NCBI GenBank assembly: GCA_009733775.1
Contig: WOGZ01000361.1
Location: 1-31,296 of the forward strand
Length of the DNA stretch: 31,296 nt
Direction: 5' to 3'
Source: Alectoria sarmentosa
Taxonomy: Eukaryota; Ascomycota; Lecanoromycetes; Lecanorales; Parmeliaceae
Shown: positions 19,998-30,400 of the stretch, one piece after another
How the letters are laid out: each line of letters opens with the position of its first letter
Numbering within the stretch: the first letter of the stretch is position 1
Notes under the pieces: generated by a model
The model's database searches: none
Seen by the model: only the letters and a program-made list of their open reading frames with translations
Told to the model about the DNA's origin: nothing
Position numbers and translations under genes: made by a program

Positions 19998-21372
19998 CTT
20001 TCGTTCTCCAGACGGTTTCAACGGAGGAGCAGGCTTGGTATTGGGTGTAAAAGCTAGGGTCCGAGGGACCAGTAAAGAAGACAGTTTTGCGGTATTGCTG
20101 GGATTTGAATGGTCCGCGTGGCAATCGTACACGATGGAAAGGATATAAAAGCGGACGGATGGTTTGTCTGTACTGCAGTCAGTGCTGAAGCCTAGATGCA
20201 GCTCTTCCTGCTTGAATCAAGACAGACACAGAGAATGTCACCTACCTAGACCTCCAACTTGAAGAGAAGAACAAGAGGCACAGTTCCGTTCTTGGTTGGC
20301 AGTTTCGCGAGGAATTATGTTGTGCTTGCTTACTTGGAGGATGCAAAACTGCCTAGTTAGATATCAATCATGAGAATTGTAATCGCTGACGGATGAAACG
20401 AGATATAGTATGTGTGGTGTCTTCGTGAGTAGAAAGATAGATGTAGCTGGCTGCAAAAGAAGGGTTTGGAAGTTGTTGACTGAAGAGCTTCGTAATGAAG
20501 AACGCTCTTACCGTTTCTGGGACGAGCAAGCTTGAGGGCCCGGTGAGATCTCCGCCGGCCGAAGTTCCGTCCGGCTTGGCAGACAGCAAATGTAATCGTG
20601 GCGGCTATCGTGCACAGCGGTATTGGTAGTAGCCCTATATGCTTGGCATGTAGACTACTATGTCGCAGCACTCCTCGATAGAATAACAAACCAGCCGTCA
20701 TCAATATTCCAAGGTCATGAGCTTGGTTTAACGCAAGAACGTCACCACCACGGCTCCTTCGTTAAGGATTGTTATCCTTACGTTGTACCAATTCAATCAC
20801 AAAGCTCCCAGTCGACGTTCGCTGCGTTAACACAAATGAACTATCTCTACAACACTCTCAGCGTAATTCCACGAACTTTTATAGTCTCTACATTCATCCT
20901 TCGAAGACGACATTGACCACAACGCTGTTAAAGGCAGAAAGATTGGTAAACTTAAGGGCTGGGAATCCTACGAAACCATATCGACCACAACGCTGCTAAA
21001 GGCAGAAAGATTGAGGGGCTCAAGAGCTAGGAACAAGAAATAAAGGAGGAGAGCGGAAGCTCACCAGGCAAGGCAGCTAGGGGAGGAAAGTTCAGAACGA
21101 GGCGGAAAGGAACAGACACCACGAAGCCTAGGCAAGAAAGAACAAACAAAAACCAACTGATGGTTCACGATACTCTGCCACAATCAATTTGCAATTTCCT
21201 GTTATATCCTATCATTCGATTGTCACCATGGACTTGTCAGCCTGCACCTCTTTTAATTAGAGCTAAGGCTAGCCATTGAGCTTACTTACAATCTTACTGA
21301 GAACGATCTAGGACACGCTGATCAATCTACCCTGATAGCTTGATGTGGTCTATCACATCCGTGGATCAAAAA
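19998..21372. other. Intergenic region: Orm upstream sequence and MFS 3' side
   Basis: No gene is supported. It includes the promoter and leader of the minus-strand Orm gene (from 19998 upward) and the 3' side of the MFS gene. Short open frames at 20357-20704 (-) and 20623-20916 (+) show no family features. The only structure I see is a 68-bp-period direct repeat at about 20914-21049, followed by a purine-rich tract to about 21150. Confidence 0.5.
20914..21049. repeat. Two-copy tandem repeat, 68-bp period
   Basis: The word gaccacaacgctg(t/c)taaag at 20915 recurs at 20983 with one substitution, and the match continues through ggcagaaagattg. The remaining part of the unit is diverged but still similar (taagggctgggaa versus ctcaagagctaggaa). 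It looks like an old tandem duplication without coding content. Confidence 0.7.
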
Positions 21373-22971
21373 TCATCGCTTTGACCATCGTCTTTGACTC
21401 TCCCAAACCCTCATCCTTTCGCCATATCTTAACATCAAAAGTGGTGCTGGTACCATGACCAGAGCGACAAGTCCAAGCACAGAATTCCCCCATCCCAGGC
21501 CCAGCTTGTTGTACATTGGGGGTCCCGCAAGTGGCAGGCTAGCGCTGGCCATGTACCTTAAGATCATAGTAGCCGCTACTGCTGAGGCTGCATGTCTATT
21601 GTACGCGTGGACCAGATAGCTTGCTGACACGATCTGGCACACAGACACTCCAAACGAAAAAAGCGATGTCCCTATGATGGGTACCATCCATTGGACTTTG
21701 TTCTCGGCTGTCCATCCATAGATAAGTAAGCCTAAGGGCGTCAGGGTTCCTCCAAAAACCATCGGTATCAGCCGGTACTCTGGCTTCATGTCCTCTCCTT
21801 GGGCTTTCTTCGCACGCATATATCGATCCATGGTCGAACCGCAGAAGACGACGCCAGCAATCTGACCCAGACTAATGCCAAGATATGTGAGGCCGACAGG
21901 GCCTTCTGAGAAATGATACACAGACTCGAAAACTTCCGTCAGTGTTGTTGCAATTAGATATATGTATCCGTATACTAATGCAACATATACTGAAACCAGT
22001 GATACAACCGGAGACAGGACCAGCATTCGCGCTGGTCGAAAAAGGAACCGGGCGAAGTCAAAGTAATTCAACCCAGCAGTGCCACGGTTCTTGGCTTTGA
22101 AACGACTGTTAGAGTGCTTGCGAAACTGTGTGGCTTTGCGTTTCAGAATCTGTGGATGGTAAGTCTCCCGAAGAAGAGCAAGCAGCGCGATCTCAAAAGC
22201 CCCAGCTATCATGGCCACCACCCAGAAATTCCACCGCCACCCACTGGTCTGGGTAAGATAGCCGCCGATCACAGGCCCCAGCACCGTCCCTATCAGAGGC
22301 GAGAAAGCCATGATGGATATCGCCTTTCCACGCTCCTCTTGTACGAACAAGTCACCAGCGATAGGCGGATTCAGGAAAGGAGAAACGATCATCAACCCTG
22401 CTAGCAGACGGAACCCTATGACCATTCCTAAGCTGGTGCTGAAGCCACCAGCTATGGTGAACACAACAAAAAGGACGTTCGCAGTGTGGTATACTGGAAG
22501 TCGGCCGTAAATTTCAGAAAGTGGTGCAATGAGGATGGGCCCAAGCATTTGGCCGAAGCCCATTACGCAGACTATGATTGACGTATCGATCGAGAGGTGG
22601 GGGTTGATACCGAACCCGGACAGGATTTGCGGCGCTGCTGGTGCAATGACGATGATTGTAAGATTACTGTAGGTGTGAGTACTGGCAAAGAATGTATCGA
22701 ATCGTATCACGCCTTACGCTGTGAAAGTGAACATGGAAAGTACTACCACCAGAGTCCATTTATACATCAGAGTCCAGTTCAATGGATTCATCGGATCATT
22801 CGGCCCTTCAAAATCCATTGAGATCTGGCTTGTTTCAACCTCGGGGGCGGTAGGAGGCTGGGAGTGATCTGTCGATGCTGTATTGCCAACTGAACCCTCT
22901 TTGACGGGAGTATGTGCGTACTCCTCGGACTCATTAGGACCGTCGATGTTGGGGTTCTTTTCTTGTCTCAT
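21373..22971 (-). CDS. MFS transporter, DHA1-like drug/metabolite exporter, two exons
   Basis: Exons on the minus strand: 22718-22971 and 21373-22666, giving 515 residues. The intron is 51 nt (GTAAGG..CTACAG). The first ATG in frame is at 22971; upstream only a TTG is open. The N-terminal ~60 residues are hydrophilic and cytosolic, followed by DPMNPLNWTLMYKW, the NPxNW signature before helix 1 of fungal DHA1 proton antiporters. About 12 hydrophobic segments follow. The motif-A loop is represented by EIYGRLPVYH, and antiporter motif C by GTVLGPVIGGYL followed by GWRWNFW. Members export drugs, polyamines or secondary metabolites across the plasma membrane; the substrate cannot be read from sequence. 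Its location 2 kb from a repeat precursor gene and a DUF3328 gene suggests peptide export, by analogy with MFS genes in known fungal RiPP clusters. That link is inference. Confidence 0.93.
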
Positions 22972-25008
22972 TTTCTCTATAAGGCTAGGTAGCACTGCGA
23001 GGGTAAGAACAAATAATGCTAGCTTTGTCAATAATTTTTCAGTCTGTGAAGAGGCCCTATAGTTTGTAGATAGGGACGAGCTTGTCGTGTCGACGAAGGT
23101 GGATGTGAACGCCCAACGTAGGACCTGAGTTCAAAGGGCAATGTGGAATGATTTGCTTTCAGGGTGAGTCATCAAGTCATTTGCAGCGTACTCCAGCCAT
23201 GAGCTACGATCGCAGCTTGACTGAAGGCAGCCATAAAACCATCCTCTTTCCTATTTAGCAATTAGAGCACTATACTTACATAATACAATTTTGAAAGTCT
23301 ATTGTGGTTCTGGACCAATGCCTGCAGGAAATAATGGTGGTGTATGATACAATTCCCATTCGAGAGGCATACTTCCGCGTGCAACAGCGTGCGTGTACTC
23401 GCATGGCTCATCATGCAATCACGGGCAGCAAAGGCCGTTCTTCTGATCAAGGGCCAATGATCCATGAGTCCAAGCGTGATGAAAATTCAATGCACACATC
23501 GATGATCTTCGATCTTCTAGAAATATCAGGCTCCATCTGCACTTCGCGGAAGGGCCAGAAACCGAACAGACATGGTCACCCCGAGAAGGGATCATTTGAT
23601 CTACGACTCCCAAAATAAATAGATTTCTTGGCATCAAAGAAGCGGCCCTCCCCCCCATCACAAAAGATAAAGAATGTTACCAATTCATAGAATTTGCGTA
23701 TACGACAATTAATCTGCTCATCATTGCAATCCTAATGCCGTCAAAATTGTATAAATCTGATGCTTTCATTTTGAGATATGAAAGATGAAAGAATCGCAGT
23801 CCGAGAATCAGGCGGAGAATTCTTCAAACCTCTATCCCTTTTCTTATATCCGGTACGGACACGCGAGTAATAGGCAGCCGACTGCATATCCGCACCAAAC
23901 ATGCACTTAACCAAACAAAGATCTTTCCATCCTTCCGTAGAGTAGCATCATGAATTGCCTCGGGCTACCATGTCACACTACTCATTCTTCGCTTGGCGAG
24001 AAAACTCTCAGAGACACCGATCCCCGCACACGTGCAAAGGTGTGAGGCAATAATGCATCACCACGTCAAAGTGGTAGAAAACGGATCCGACAGCTTTGGT
24101 CATTCAGGGTGCGAGAGAATATTGTTAATGCGGGTCAATGCGACTGTGATTAAATTCATTTGCAGAGCACCGATTTGACAACTTCGATTGATAAGGGTGT
24201 GAGGGCTTTTCTTCGATGCAGATCAAAAGACTGTTTTAGACCAGTTGTGCAGAAACCAAATCCCACTACTTCAATAATTAAAAGTGTGGGTGTGAAAAGC
24301 CTTATTCGATTCAGGTGGGATTTGCTGAGCCAAAACGCAAGTAGATATATCGAAAAGAGGTGCACGCTTATGAGACAGCTGAATCATGGAGCGAAGCTCT
24401 AAGGGTCATTTCTAGAAACTCCGGCCGCGTCAAAATTGCGCTCTCTAACCGTCCACCAACGACTTTCATGAGAATTCCCGGAAAACCAACAAGAATTTGA
24501 CATTGTGACTGAAGAAGCTGTTGCCCACGTTTTGGGGTGATTTGCTACTGAATACATTTTTGAAAGTTGCACGTTTTGGCGATCTGGGCTAAGTACATTG
24601 TGCCGCCCTTCCGCGGTAGGAGATACTAGATAGGTACGGTTAGGGCCGAGGGGCTTCCCTTACAAGGGATCGTGGCTTGGCAAAATGATCCTTTCTTCCG
24701 CTAACGATCTCACTTCCATACAATATGTTGTGGTCACGCGTCAGCGACTGTTTTCAAAATGTTAAACGCTCAAGTTTTCCATCTTCCCAATAGTATACCC
24801 CAACTCGTAAGAGCGAATAGCGTTCCAAGTCTCTCAATTACATATCTGCCTTGCGACCATGTCCAGCCATAGGTTAGGCACGAGCGAGCTTTGTGCTGAG
24901 TTCTCTGTGACCCGCACACGAGCGTCACTTTGCTTAATCACTTTTATACGTCAGACTCTGCTCACAAGAGCATCTCTATTCTGTACGAACCTCGTAAAAA
25001 GATGGGTC
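22972..25008. other. Intergenic region between MFS gene and precursor gene
   Basis: About 2 kb without a supported gene. Short frames at 23304-23618 (+), 23419-23661 (-) and 24160-24402 (+) show no family signature. It contains the upstream region of the MFS gene. The site ATCCGGTACGGAC at 23848-23860 resembles a palindrome next to the precursor gene. A small inverted word pair (AAATCCCAC about 24258, GTGGGATTT about 24317) has no clear meaning. If the RiPP locus once held another tailoring gene, nothing recognisable of it remains here. Confidence 0.5.
23848..23860. promoter_or_regulatory. CGG-type site, near-copy of the palindrome at 25633
   Basis: The 13-mer ATCCGGTACGGAC differs at two positions from ATCCGGTCCGGAT at 25633-25645. 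Inverted or direct CGG half-sites are typical of fungal Zn(II)2Cys6 regulators. The function is inferred. Confidence 0.35.
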
Positions 25009-25365
25009 TCAGTTGACGGAGGCAGGAGCTTCGCCAACGCGCTTACGGTAAGGGCGATGGAGCCAGATGTCGGGCATTACACGCCTATTGATGGAGCCAG
25101 GGTCGGTAAGGGCGATGTCGGTATCAGGCACTGCACGCCTATTGATGGAGCCAGGATCGGTAAGGGCGATGTCGGTGTCGGGCATTGCACGCCTGTTGAT
25201 GGAGCCGGGATCGGTAAGGGCGATGTCGGTGTCGGGCATTGCACGCCTGTTGATGGAGGCTGGAGAACCAAGAGCCATGTTTGGGTGTGCAATGACATGA
25301 GGCGGGATTGGCGACGCAAGACAGTGGCCATAGGCAAATGATAGAATATAGAGTGAGAGCTTCAT
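25009..25365 (-). CDS. Secreted Kex2-type repeat precursor peptide, putative RiPP precursor
   Basis: An uninterrupted ORF of 118 residues from ATG 25365; the frame upstream opens only at a GTG. Residues 1-17 form a signal peptide (MKLSLYILSFAYGHCLA, cleavage probably before SPIPP). After a leader come three 18-residue units at 42-95: AMPDTDIALTDPGSIN, the same again, then AVPDTDIALTDPGSIN, each followed by Arg-Arg. A partial unit (MALGSPASINRR) precedes them. A rearranged last unit (VMPDIWLHRPY, then RKR) follows. Dibasic sites fit cleavage by the Golgi protease Kex2. This is the architecture of Kex2-processed repeat proteins, including dikaritin precursors (ustiloxin, phomopsin and asperipin types). 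The neighbouring DUF3328 gene supports a RiPP role. It is not a recognisable alpha-pheromone precursor, because the units lack the usual Trp/Cys pattern. A donor-like GTAAGC after the last unit could create an alternative spliced C-terminus. Confidence 0.8.
   Translation of the reverse strand: MKLSLYILSFAYGHCLASPIPPHVIAHPNMALGSPASINRRAMPDTDIALTDPGSINRRAMPDTDIALTDPGSINRRAVPDTDIALTDPGSINRRVMPDIWLHRPYRKRVGEAPASVN
25081..25242. repeat. Three tandem 54-bp units coding the precursor repeats
   Basis: Units at 25081-25134, 25135-25188 and 25189-25242 have exactly 54-bp period and differ at only a few positions each. Partial or rearranged units flank both sides (25027-25080 and from 25243). Several differences keep the same or similar amino acids (Met/Val alternation, silent changes). 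The reverse strand is the coding strand. Confidence 0.92.
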
Positions 25366-26158
25366 ATCGATTGGTTTTTGTGTTTTGGTCAGGGAAAGCG
25401 CTTTGTTCTTCCTCGTCACTGCGTGCGCTGACGGTTTGTGCTTTCGAGTTGTAAAAAGAAAGAAAGAACTGCGTTAAACGTATTTGTAGGCATGCTTACC
25501 TGGATGAATGATGAATTCCCGCAGCGTTAGCGTTTATTTTACCACATCTTAGTCGTTCGAGTTTCCATGATTGCATTTTCCCTATTAGGAATGAGCGAGT
25601 GCCCATCTTCACCAGAGCGTGAGAGATACAGCATCCGGTCCGGATAGCACGAACGATAAGCCCTGAGCCTACGTCAGCTAGCAGACTTAGTCTTTCTCTC
25701 ATAGCGTCGTTGAATGTGTGCTTCCAATGGGATCTTTACATGCTGCCCCAATCTGCATACTGGCCACCTGATTTTTCCCTGCAACCTAGGTCTACACGCT
25801 CACAGGAGCGAGGATGTACAGGAAAAGAAGGATTCTTTCGTGCATCAGTGATGTGGGTGTTTTCTGGGATCAGACCGATTAAGGCGAGTGGGGGGCGATG
25901 TTTCATCCTGCATATACGGGCCTTCAAGCAAGCCACCCACGTTTGCGCGAGGTCGATCGTTCTCGATTGTAGAAAAGAGTGTCGGAGAGTAAATGAGTCG
26001 TTGTGGCAAAAACAGCCAGTCCCACACGCACATTCTCGAAAGAGCTACTCAAAGCCTCGGTCCTCTCAAATGTTTTGAGCAAACACAAAGGCAGTGTCTT
26101 TTCCCCCTATACACTTCTTTTTTCACTTACGTCCCTTACTTTTTATCCTTCATACGCA
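25366..26158. promoter_or_regulatory. Divergent intergenic region of the RiPP-like locus
   Basis: This 793-bp region separates the start codons of the precursor (minus) and the DUF3328 gene (plus), so it probably carries both promoters. A perfect 13-bp palindrome, ATCCGGTCCGGAT, lies at 25633-25645. The last ~60 bp before 26159 are pyrimidine-rich with TTTTTTC runs, typical of fungal leaders. Open frames here (25496-25702 minus, 25710-26078 plus) show no family features. Confidence 0.55.
25633..25645. promoter_or_regulatory. 13-bp palindrome with inverted CGG half-sites
   Basis: ATCCGG-T-CCGGAT is a perfect inverted repeat around one central base. It sits 268 bp upstream of the precursor ATG and 514 bp upstream of the DUF3328 ATG. 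CGG inverted repeats are bound by Zn(II)2Cys6 regulators, the usual pathway-specific activators of fungal metabolite clusters. No such regulator gene is seen in the window. Confidence 0.4.
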
Positions 26159-27100
26159 ATGTTCGAACTTAAAAGTCAACAGTACCATCTCGCACCGGGC
26201 GACAGTGATTCGTCCTGTGACGGCTTTGCTCTACATGATACTGGGCCGCAGAATACCTGGTTTCGTCGATATCAATCTACCTTCGTGGTCTCCATTCTCT
26301 TGTTCTCATCTCTGATTTGGAATGGACTCCAATTCTCTCGTAATCACGAACTCGAGACCAAGCCAGATTACTGTCGTTCACCTTACAGTACGCACATTTG
26401 CACCCCGATATTGACTTTTGCTAAATAGATCTGAGGTGGCTTGTCGCAGGAAAATCCCGTGATCTACCGGTCCCACACAGATTATTGGGGCGAGAATATC
26501 ACATTGGCAGACGAGCTGTGGGAGAGCTTGGATACAAATCCAGTGGCGGTAGCTTTGAGTGACGAATATGCTCGAGGACATGGCCTGCCCGAAAGCGCCC
26601 GCTTTCCCTGGGACGATGAGAAGGGCCTCTACTTTATCAAAGCAATTCATGACTTGCACTGCATCGTAAGGGCTGGGCAATGGAGTGGAATCCACGGTGT
26701 AATATCGCTGATAACAGCACAGAAGGTTCTTCGCCAGGCTTTCATCAATTTTGAAAGAGGACTCGAACAAACTGTCTCCTCCGGTCACGTCAACCACTGT
26801 CTTGATGGTATCAGACAGGACGTAATGTGCAAAGCCGACGATACTCCTATGCCTATAACGATGGTCAGGCATTCGGTAGGCAACAACCAAGTCATGCAAT
26901 GCCGCGATTGGAACAAACTGGTCGCTTGGTCTTATGCCCCCGAAAGAAATGCCTGCTTCCGGCTACTTGACGACTACAAGGAGATTGGGCACAGCTTGGA
27001 GCGACATCAATTTTGCCCAGAGGGTTCCGAATACTATCCCGTGATGAAGGAATACTTTGAGAAGCATGGACACCAGGACCCCTTTGAAGGAGCCTCTTGA
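26159..27100 (+). CDS. UstYa-family (DUF3328) oxidase-like protein, three exons
   Basis: Proposed exons: 26159-26387, 26436-26665 and 26723-27100, total 837 nt, 278 residues. Intron 2 (57 nt, GTAAGG, branch CTGAT, CAG) is in frame; removing it joins HDLHCI directly to KVLRQAF, the family-typical continuity. Intron 1 (48 nt, GTACGC to an unusual GAG acceptor) gives CRSPYSGLSQENPVIY, which fits the family; a normal CAG at 26449 would break the frame with this donor. Features: cytosolic N-terminus, one membrane helix at about 41-59, then the two hallmark motifs H148-x-x-H-C152 and H175-x-x-H-C179. DUF3328/UstYa proteins perform oxidative cyclisation or crosslinking of peptide cores in ustiloxin, asperipin and related fungal RiPP pathways, and act in some other pathways. 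It is transcribed divergently from the repeat precursor and is the likely maturation enzyme; that pairing is inference from proximity. Confidence 0.9.
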
Positions 27101-27439
27101 CATATGAAATGGCAAATTACGAGTCTGATAGGGTGGAAGCATTTTAGGTGTGATGAGCAAGGCAGGATGACCCTATGGCAATTGCGGTTGAATGGTTCCA
27201 TCACCATGGGAGAGTTCATGGTCGTGTAAACAGAATTTCTCTTATTTCCTTCAGTTCATGCGTCATTTGCGAGATGTCTTATCTATCTCCATGTTACGCT
27301 GTGTATTCAAAGTATCGGCGAATGCCGTTTTCTTGCGGCTTGCACCCTGCGCGATGCGACCTGACGTCATCACTCGGGTAAGGCACTCTTATAGCAGGCA
27401 ACAATCACGAATATTGCATCAGAGTACCGGTTTATCTGG
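27101..27439. other. 3' flank of DUF3328 gene up to the AT-rich boundary
   Basis: Normal-composition sequence with two overlapping short frames (27175-27446) lacking recognisable features. Composition changes abruptly at about 27440-27460 into the AT-rich block. Confidence 0.5.
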
Positions 27440-30400
27440 CGAGTAAGATATTACAGCGTTATAAAATAATATTGCACATAAGATATCGTTCAAAATGACG
27501 TTTTTCAGACGTAAACCATAATTAAATTGTAAGATAAGGGTTTTAATAATCTGCTGAATAATGATACTTAACTCTCATAAAATCGTAAAACAAACTCATA
27601 TATATTTATTTCGTTACAATCAAAATTTCTTTAAATAAACCTGAAATAATGATTTTAACAGATTTGAAATAGCGATTTAAGTAAATAACGATATAATAAA
27701 GTAAATATAATATAATTATCGTAACTCACATTTACGCAATAAATATTATTTTATATAATTATTCAATTTTTTATTATATTTCTCGCTATCGCTACTCATA
27801 TTAACATTTTCATTATTATTTATAACGTATATAATCTTTTTATCGACGTCAAATTTTTTTTTTGAACATTTAAATTTAAAACGTTTAAGACATTTTTTTT
27901 TTGATCGATCGATAGATTTAAATGTTAATCGCTTATTTCGATATCAAATAAATCTTTAATATTGATTTCATAATTATTTAAATCATTAATAGCGAAAATT
28001 AGATCGAGTTTTTTTAAAAATATTATAAATCATTTCATTAAAATCTTTATATAAATTTTTTCAAGTTTAAGTAACTTATTTTATAAACAAAATTCGACGA
28101 TCGTCGATTATATATTTATCGATTTTTTATTAATCGAAATGATTTTGATAATGAAGTTTTTATTATTTTTGAATACGAATTTTTAAAAACTTATTAATAA
28201 TCACGTCAAGCATTTAAATGTATTCGATATAATTTAAAAAAATAAAGAAAAATATAATGTTGAAATTTTTAAAGACTTATTTAACTTGCGAAGTTTTTAA
28301 ATTTTTAAAAACATTAAAATTAAGAAAATGAGAATAAGGTTTTTTACGATGAAAGAAAATAAATATAATATAAACGTATTACTTTTTAAGTTATTCAATT
28401 ATGATTTCGCTATTGTAATAAGTTTTCGAATTTTATTAAATTTTCACATTTTCATTATATGATCTCATTTTTTTTAATCGTAAAATTCTTTTAATTAATC
28501 GCTTTTTTAAAGATCAGCAAATATTTATAATAAAACATTTCGTCGATAATAACATAAATCATAAAAATTACACATCTTTTATTTTAATCGAATTTAAATT
28601 TTTTAATTTATACGATGTTTGCTTTTTTGATATAATAACAAATTTTATTTAAAAATTCGTAAAATATGCATATTTAATTTATATTATTAATGTTTATTAC
28701 AAGCGTATTTTATATTTTTAATAAAGTTAACTTTTTTTTAACATCACATTTCTTTAATATTATTCAATTAAGCTTAACGTAATTTAATAAAGACATTTAT
28801 TTTTATATAAATGTTTTTTTTATATATATATACTTTCTTCTCACTTAATTGTCTTATTTAATACACTTATATAATATAATTTTATATTAATTTTGATATT
28901 ATAATTAAGTTATCTCATTTATTTTATTCGTATCAATTAACGAATTTAAAAAATCGTGTTAATAAAGACTTTATCAAGATATAAAAATATAAAAATATCG
29001 TATTTTTAAATTAAATCACTTACGATAATTAAAATTTAAATAATTCGCATTAAAATAACGATTTATTTCGTTAATAATAACGAATATAAAGAAGATATTA
29101 AAACATTTATTTAATTAACGAATCGAAAGAAATAATCACATATTATTTTTATATAATTTAAGTTAAAACAACATCGATTAAATCGTTCGAAAGATTATTA
29201 TTAAAAATATTTAAATCTTTTACGACATCATTATCGAATAAAAAATCACGATTTTATAACCTTTTAAAGTTTTTATTTTTTATTTCGCATTATCAAATTT
29301 TCTCGCACGAAGTCGACGACGATATAATAAATATCTTTTGCATAAATAACGAAATTAAAAAAACGTTATTCAATTAACACATTATTTTCACGAAAGTTTG
29401 ATAAATGAATAAACGATTAAATAATATTCTTTGTTATTTTTTATATATTAAATCAAATTTCTTTATTATACGAAAATTATTAAATATATTAAATGAAAAG
29501 TGTTAACATTCTTCTTTATCACAATATTTTCTAATATTACATTTTTCGAAATATTTAAATCTTTTTTTTTTTCTTTTTTTCTTTTTTATTTTCTTTTTTA
29601 TTTTCTTTTTTATTAATAATCTTTATCGAAATAAAAAAAATAAATCACATTTAAAGTTTTTTAAATAAAATTAAATCACGTTATATTTTAATTATATTTG
29701 AAAATTTAAAAGATCTCTCTCAATAATATGAATTAAATTTATAATATATTTTTATTAATGAGCAGCTATTACATTGAACGAAAATTGTATTTAAGAAATT
29801 TTTTGATATATTGAATTAATTTCGTTTTAAATGAAACGACTTTCGCGAATTTTTATCTCGTTTTCATAAGATTATTATCGATAAAAACGAGATTATAAAT
29901 TTTTTATATTAATTTGAGTTTATAATTTAACAATCGAATAATATCGTTTGTGATTAATAAAAACAAATAATATAATTGCAACGAAAGATTAATTCAATAA
30001 AACTTTAATTATTAAAAAAAGATTTAAAAAACGATTCAAAGAACGAACTTATTTATAATAAATTTAAGAATCGATTTATATTAAAAAAGAATAAATTTTT
30101 CAAATTATTTAATTCTTTTATTTTTACGAATGAAAAAAGTTTTATATAAGACGATTGATCTTTTAAAATAAATTATAAATTTATTATCAATCATAATTGA
30201 TATTTTATTGTTGAGTTTAAATTAATTTATATTATTTTTAAATTAAAAGAAAAAGTTTCAAAATAGATCATAAAACGTCGATTGAGAAATTATTTAAATT
30301 TATATTAATTTTATAAAAAAATAATGAATGATTTAATTAACATTCACGAGAATTTTAATTGATAAAATAATGTGAAACGATAATATAACTCACTTCAACA

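Noticed and set aside
24859..25341. Plus-strand open frame of 160 codons over the 54-bp repeats
   Set aside because: It is the antisense shadow of the precursor. Because the repeat period is a multiple of three, all frames stay open across it. Only the minus frame has a signal peptide and dibasic sites.
25009..25365. Alpha-factor-type mating pheromone precursor
   Set aside because: The signal peptide plus dibasic repeats would fit, but the units lack the Trp/Cys-containing pheromone pattern of Pezizomycotina, and the gene sits beside a DUF3328 gene.
25469..25499. 5' leader intron in the precursor gene (GTAAGC..GCAG)
   Set aside because: It would be only 31 nt, shorter than functional fungal introns normally are.
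2179..27100. Amidoligase as part of the RiPP-like locus
   Set aside because: It could make amide bonds, but it lies about 18 kb from the MFS gene with housekeeping genes between. Nothing supports co-regulation.
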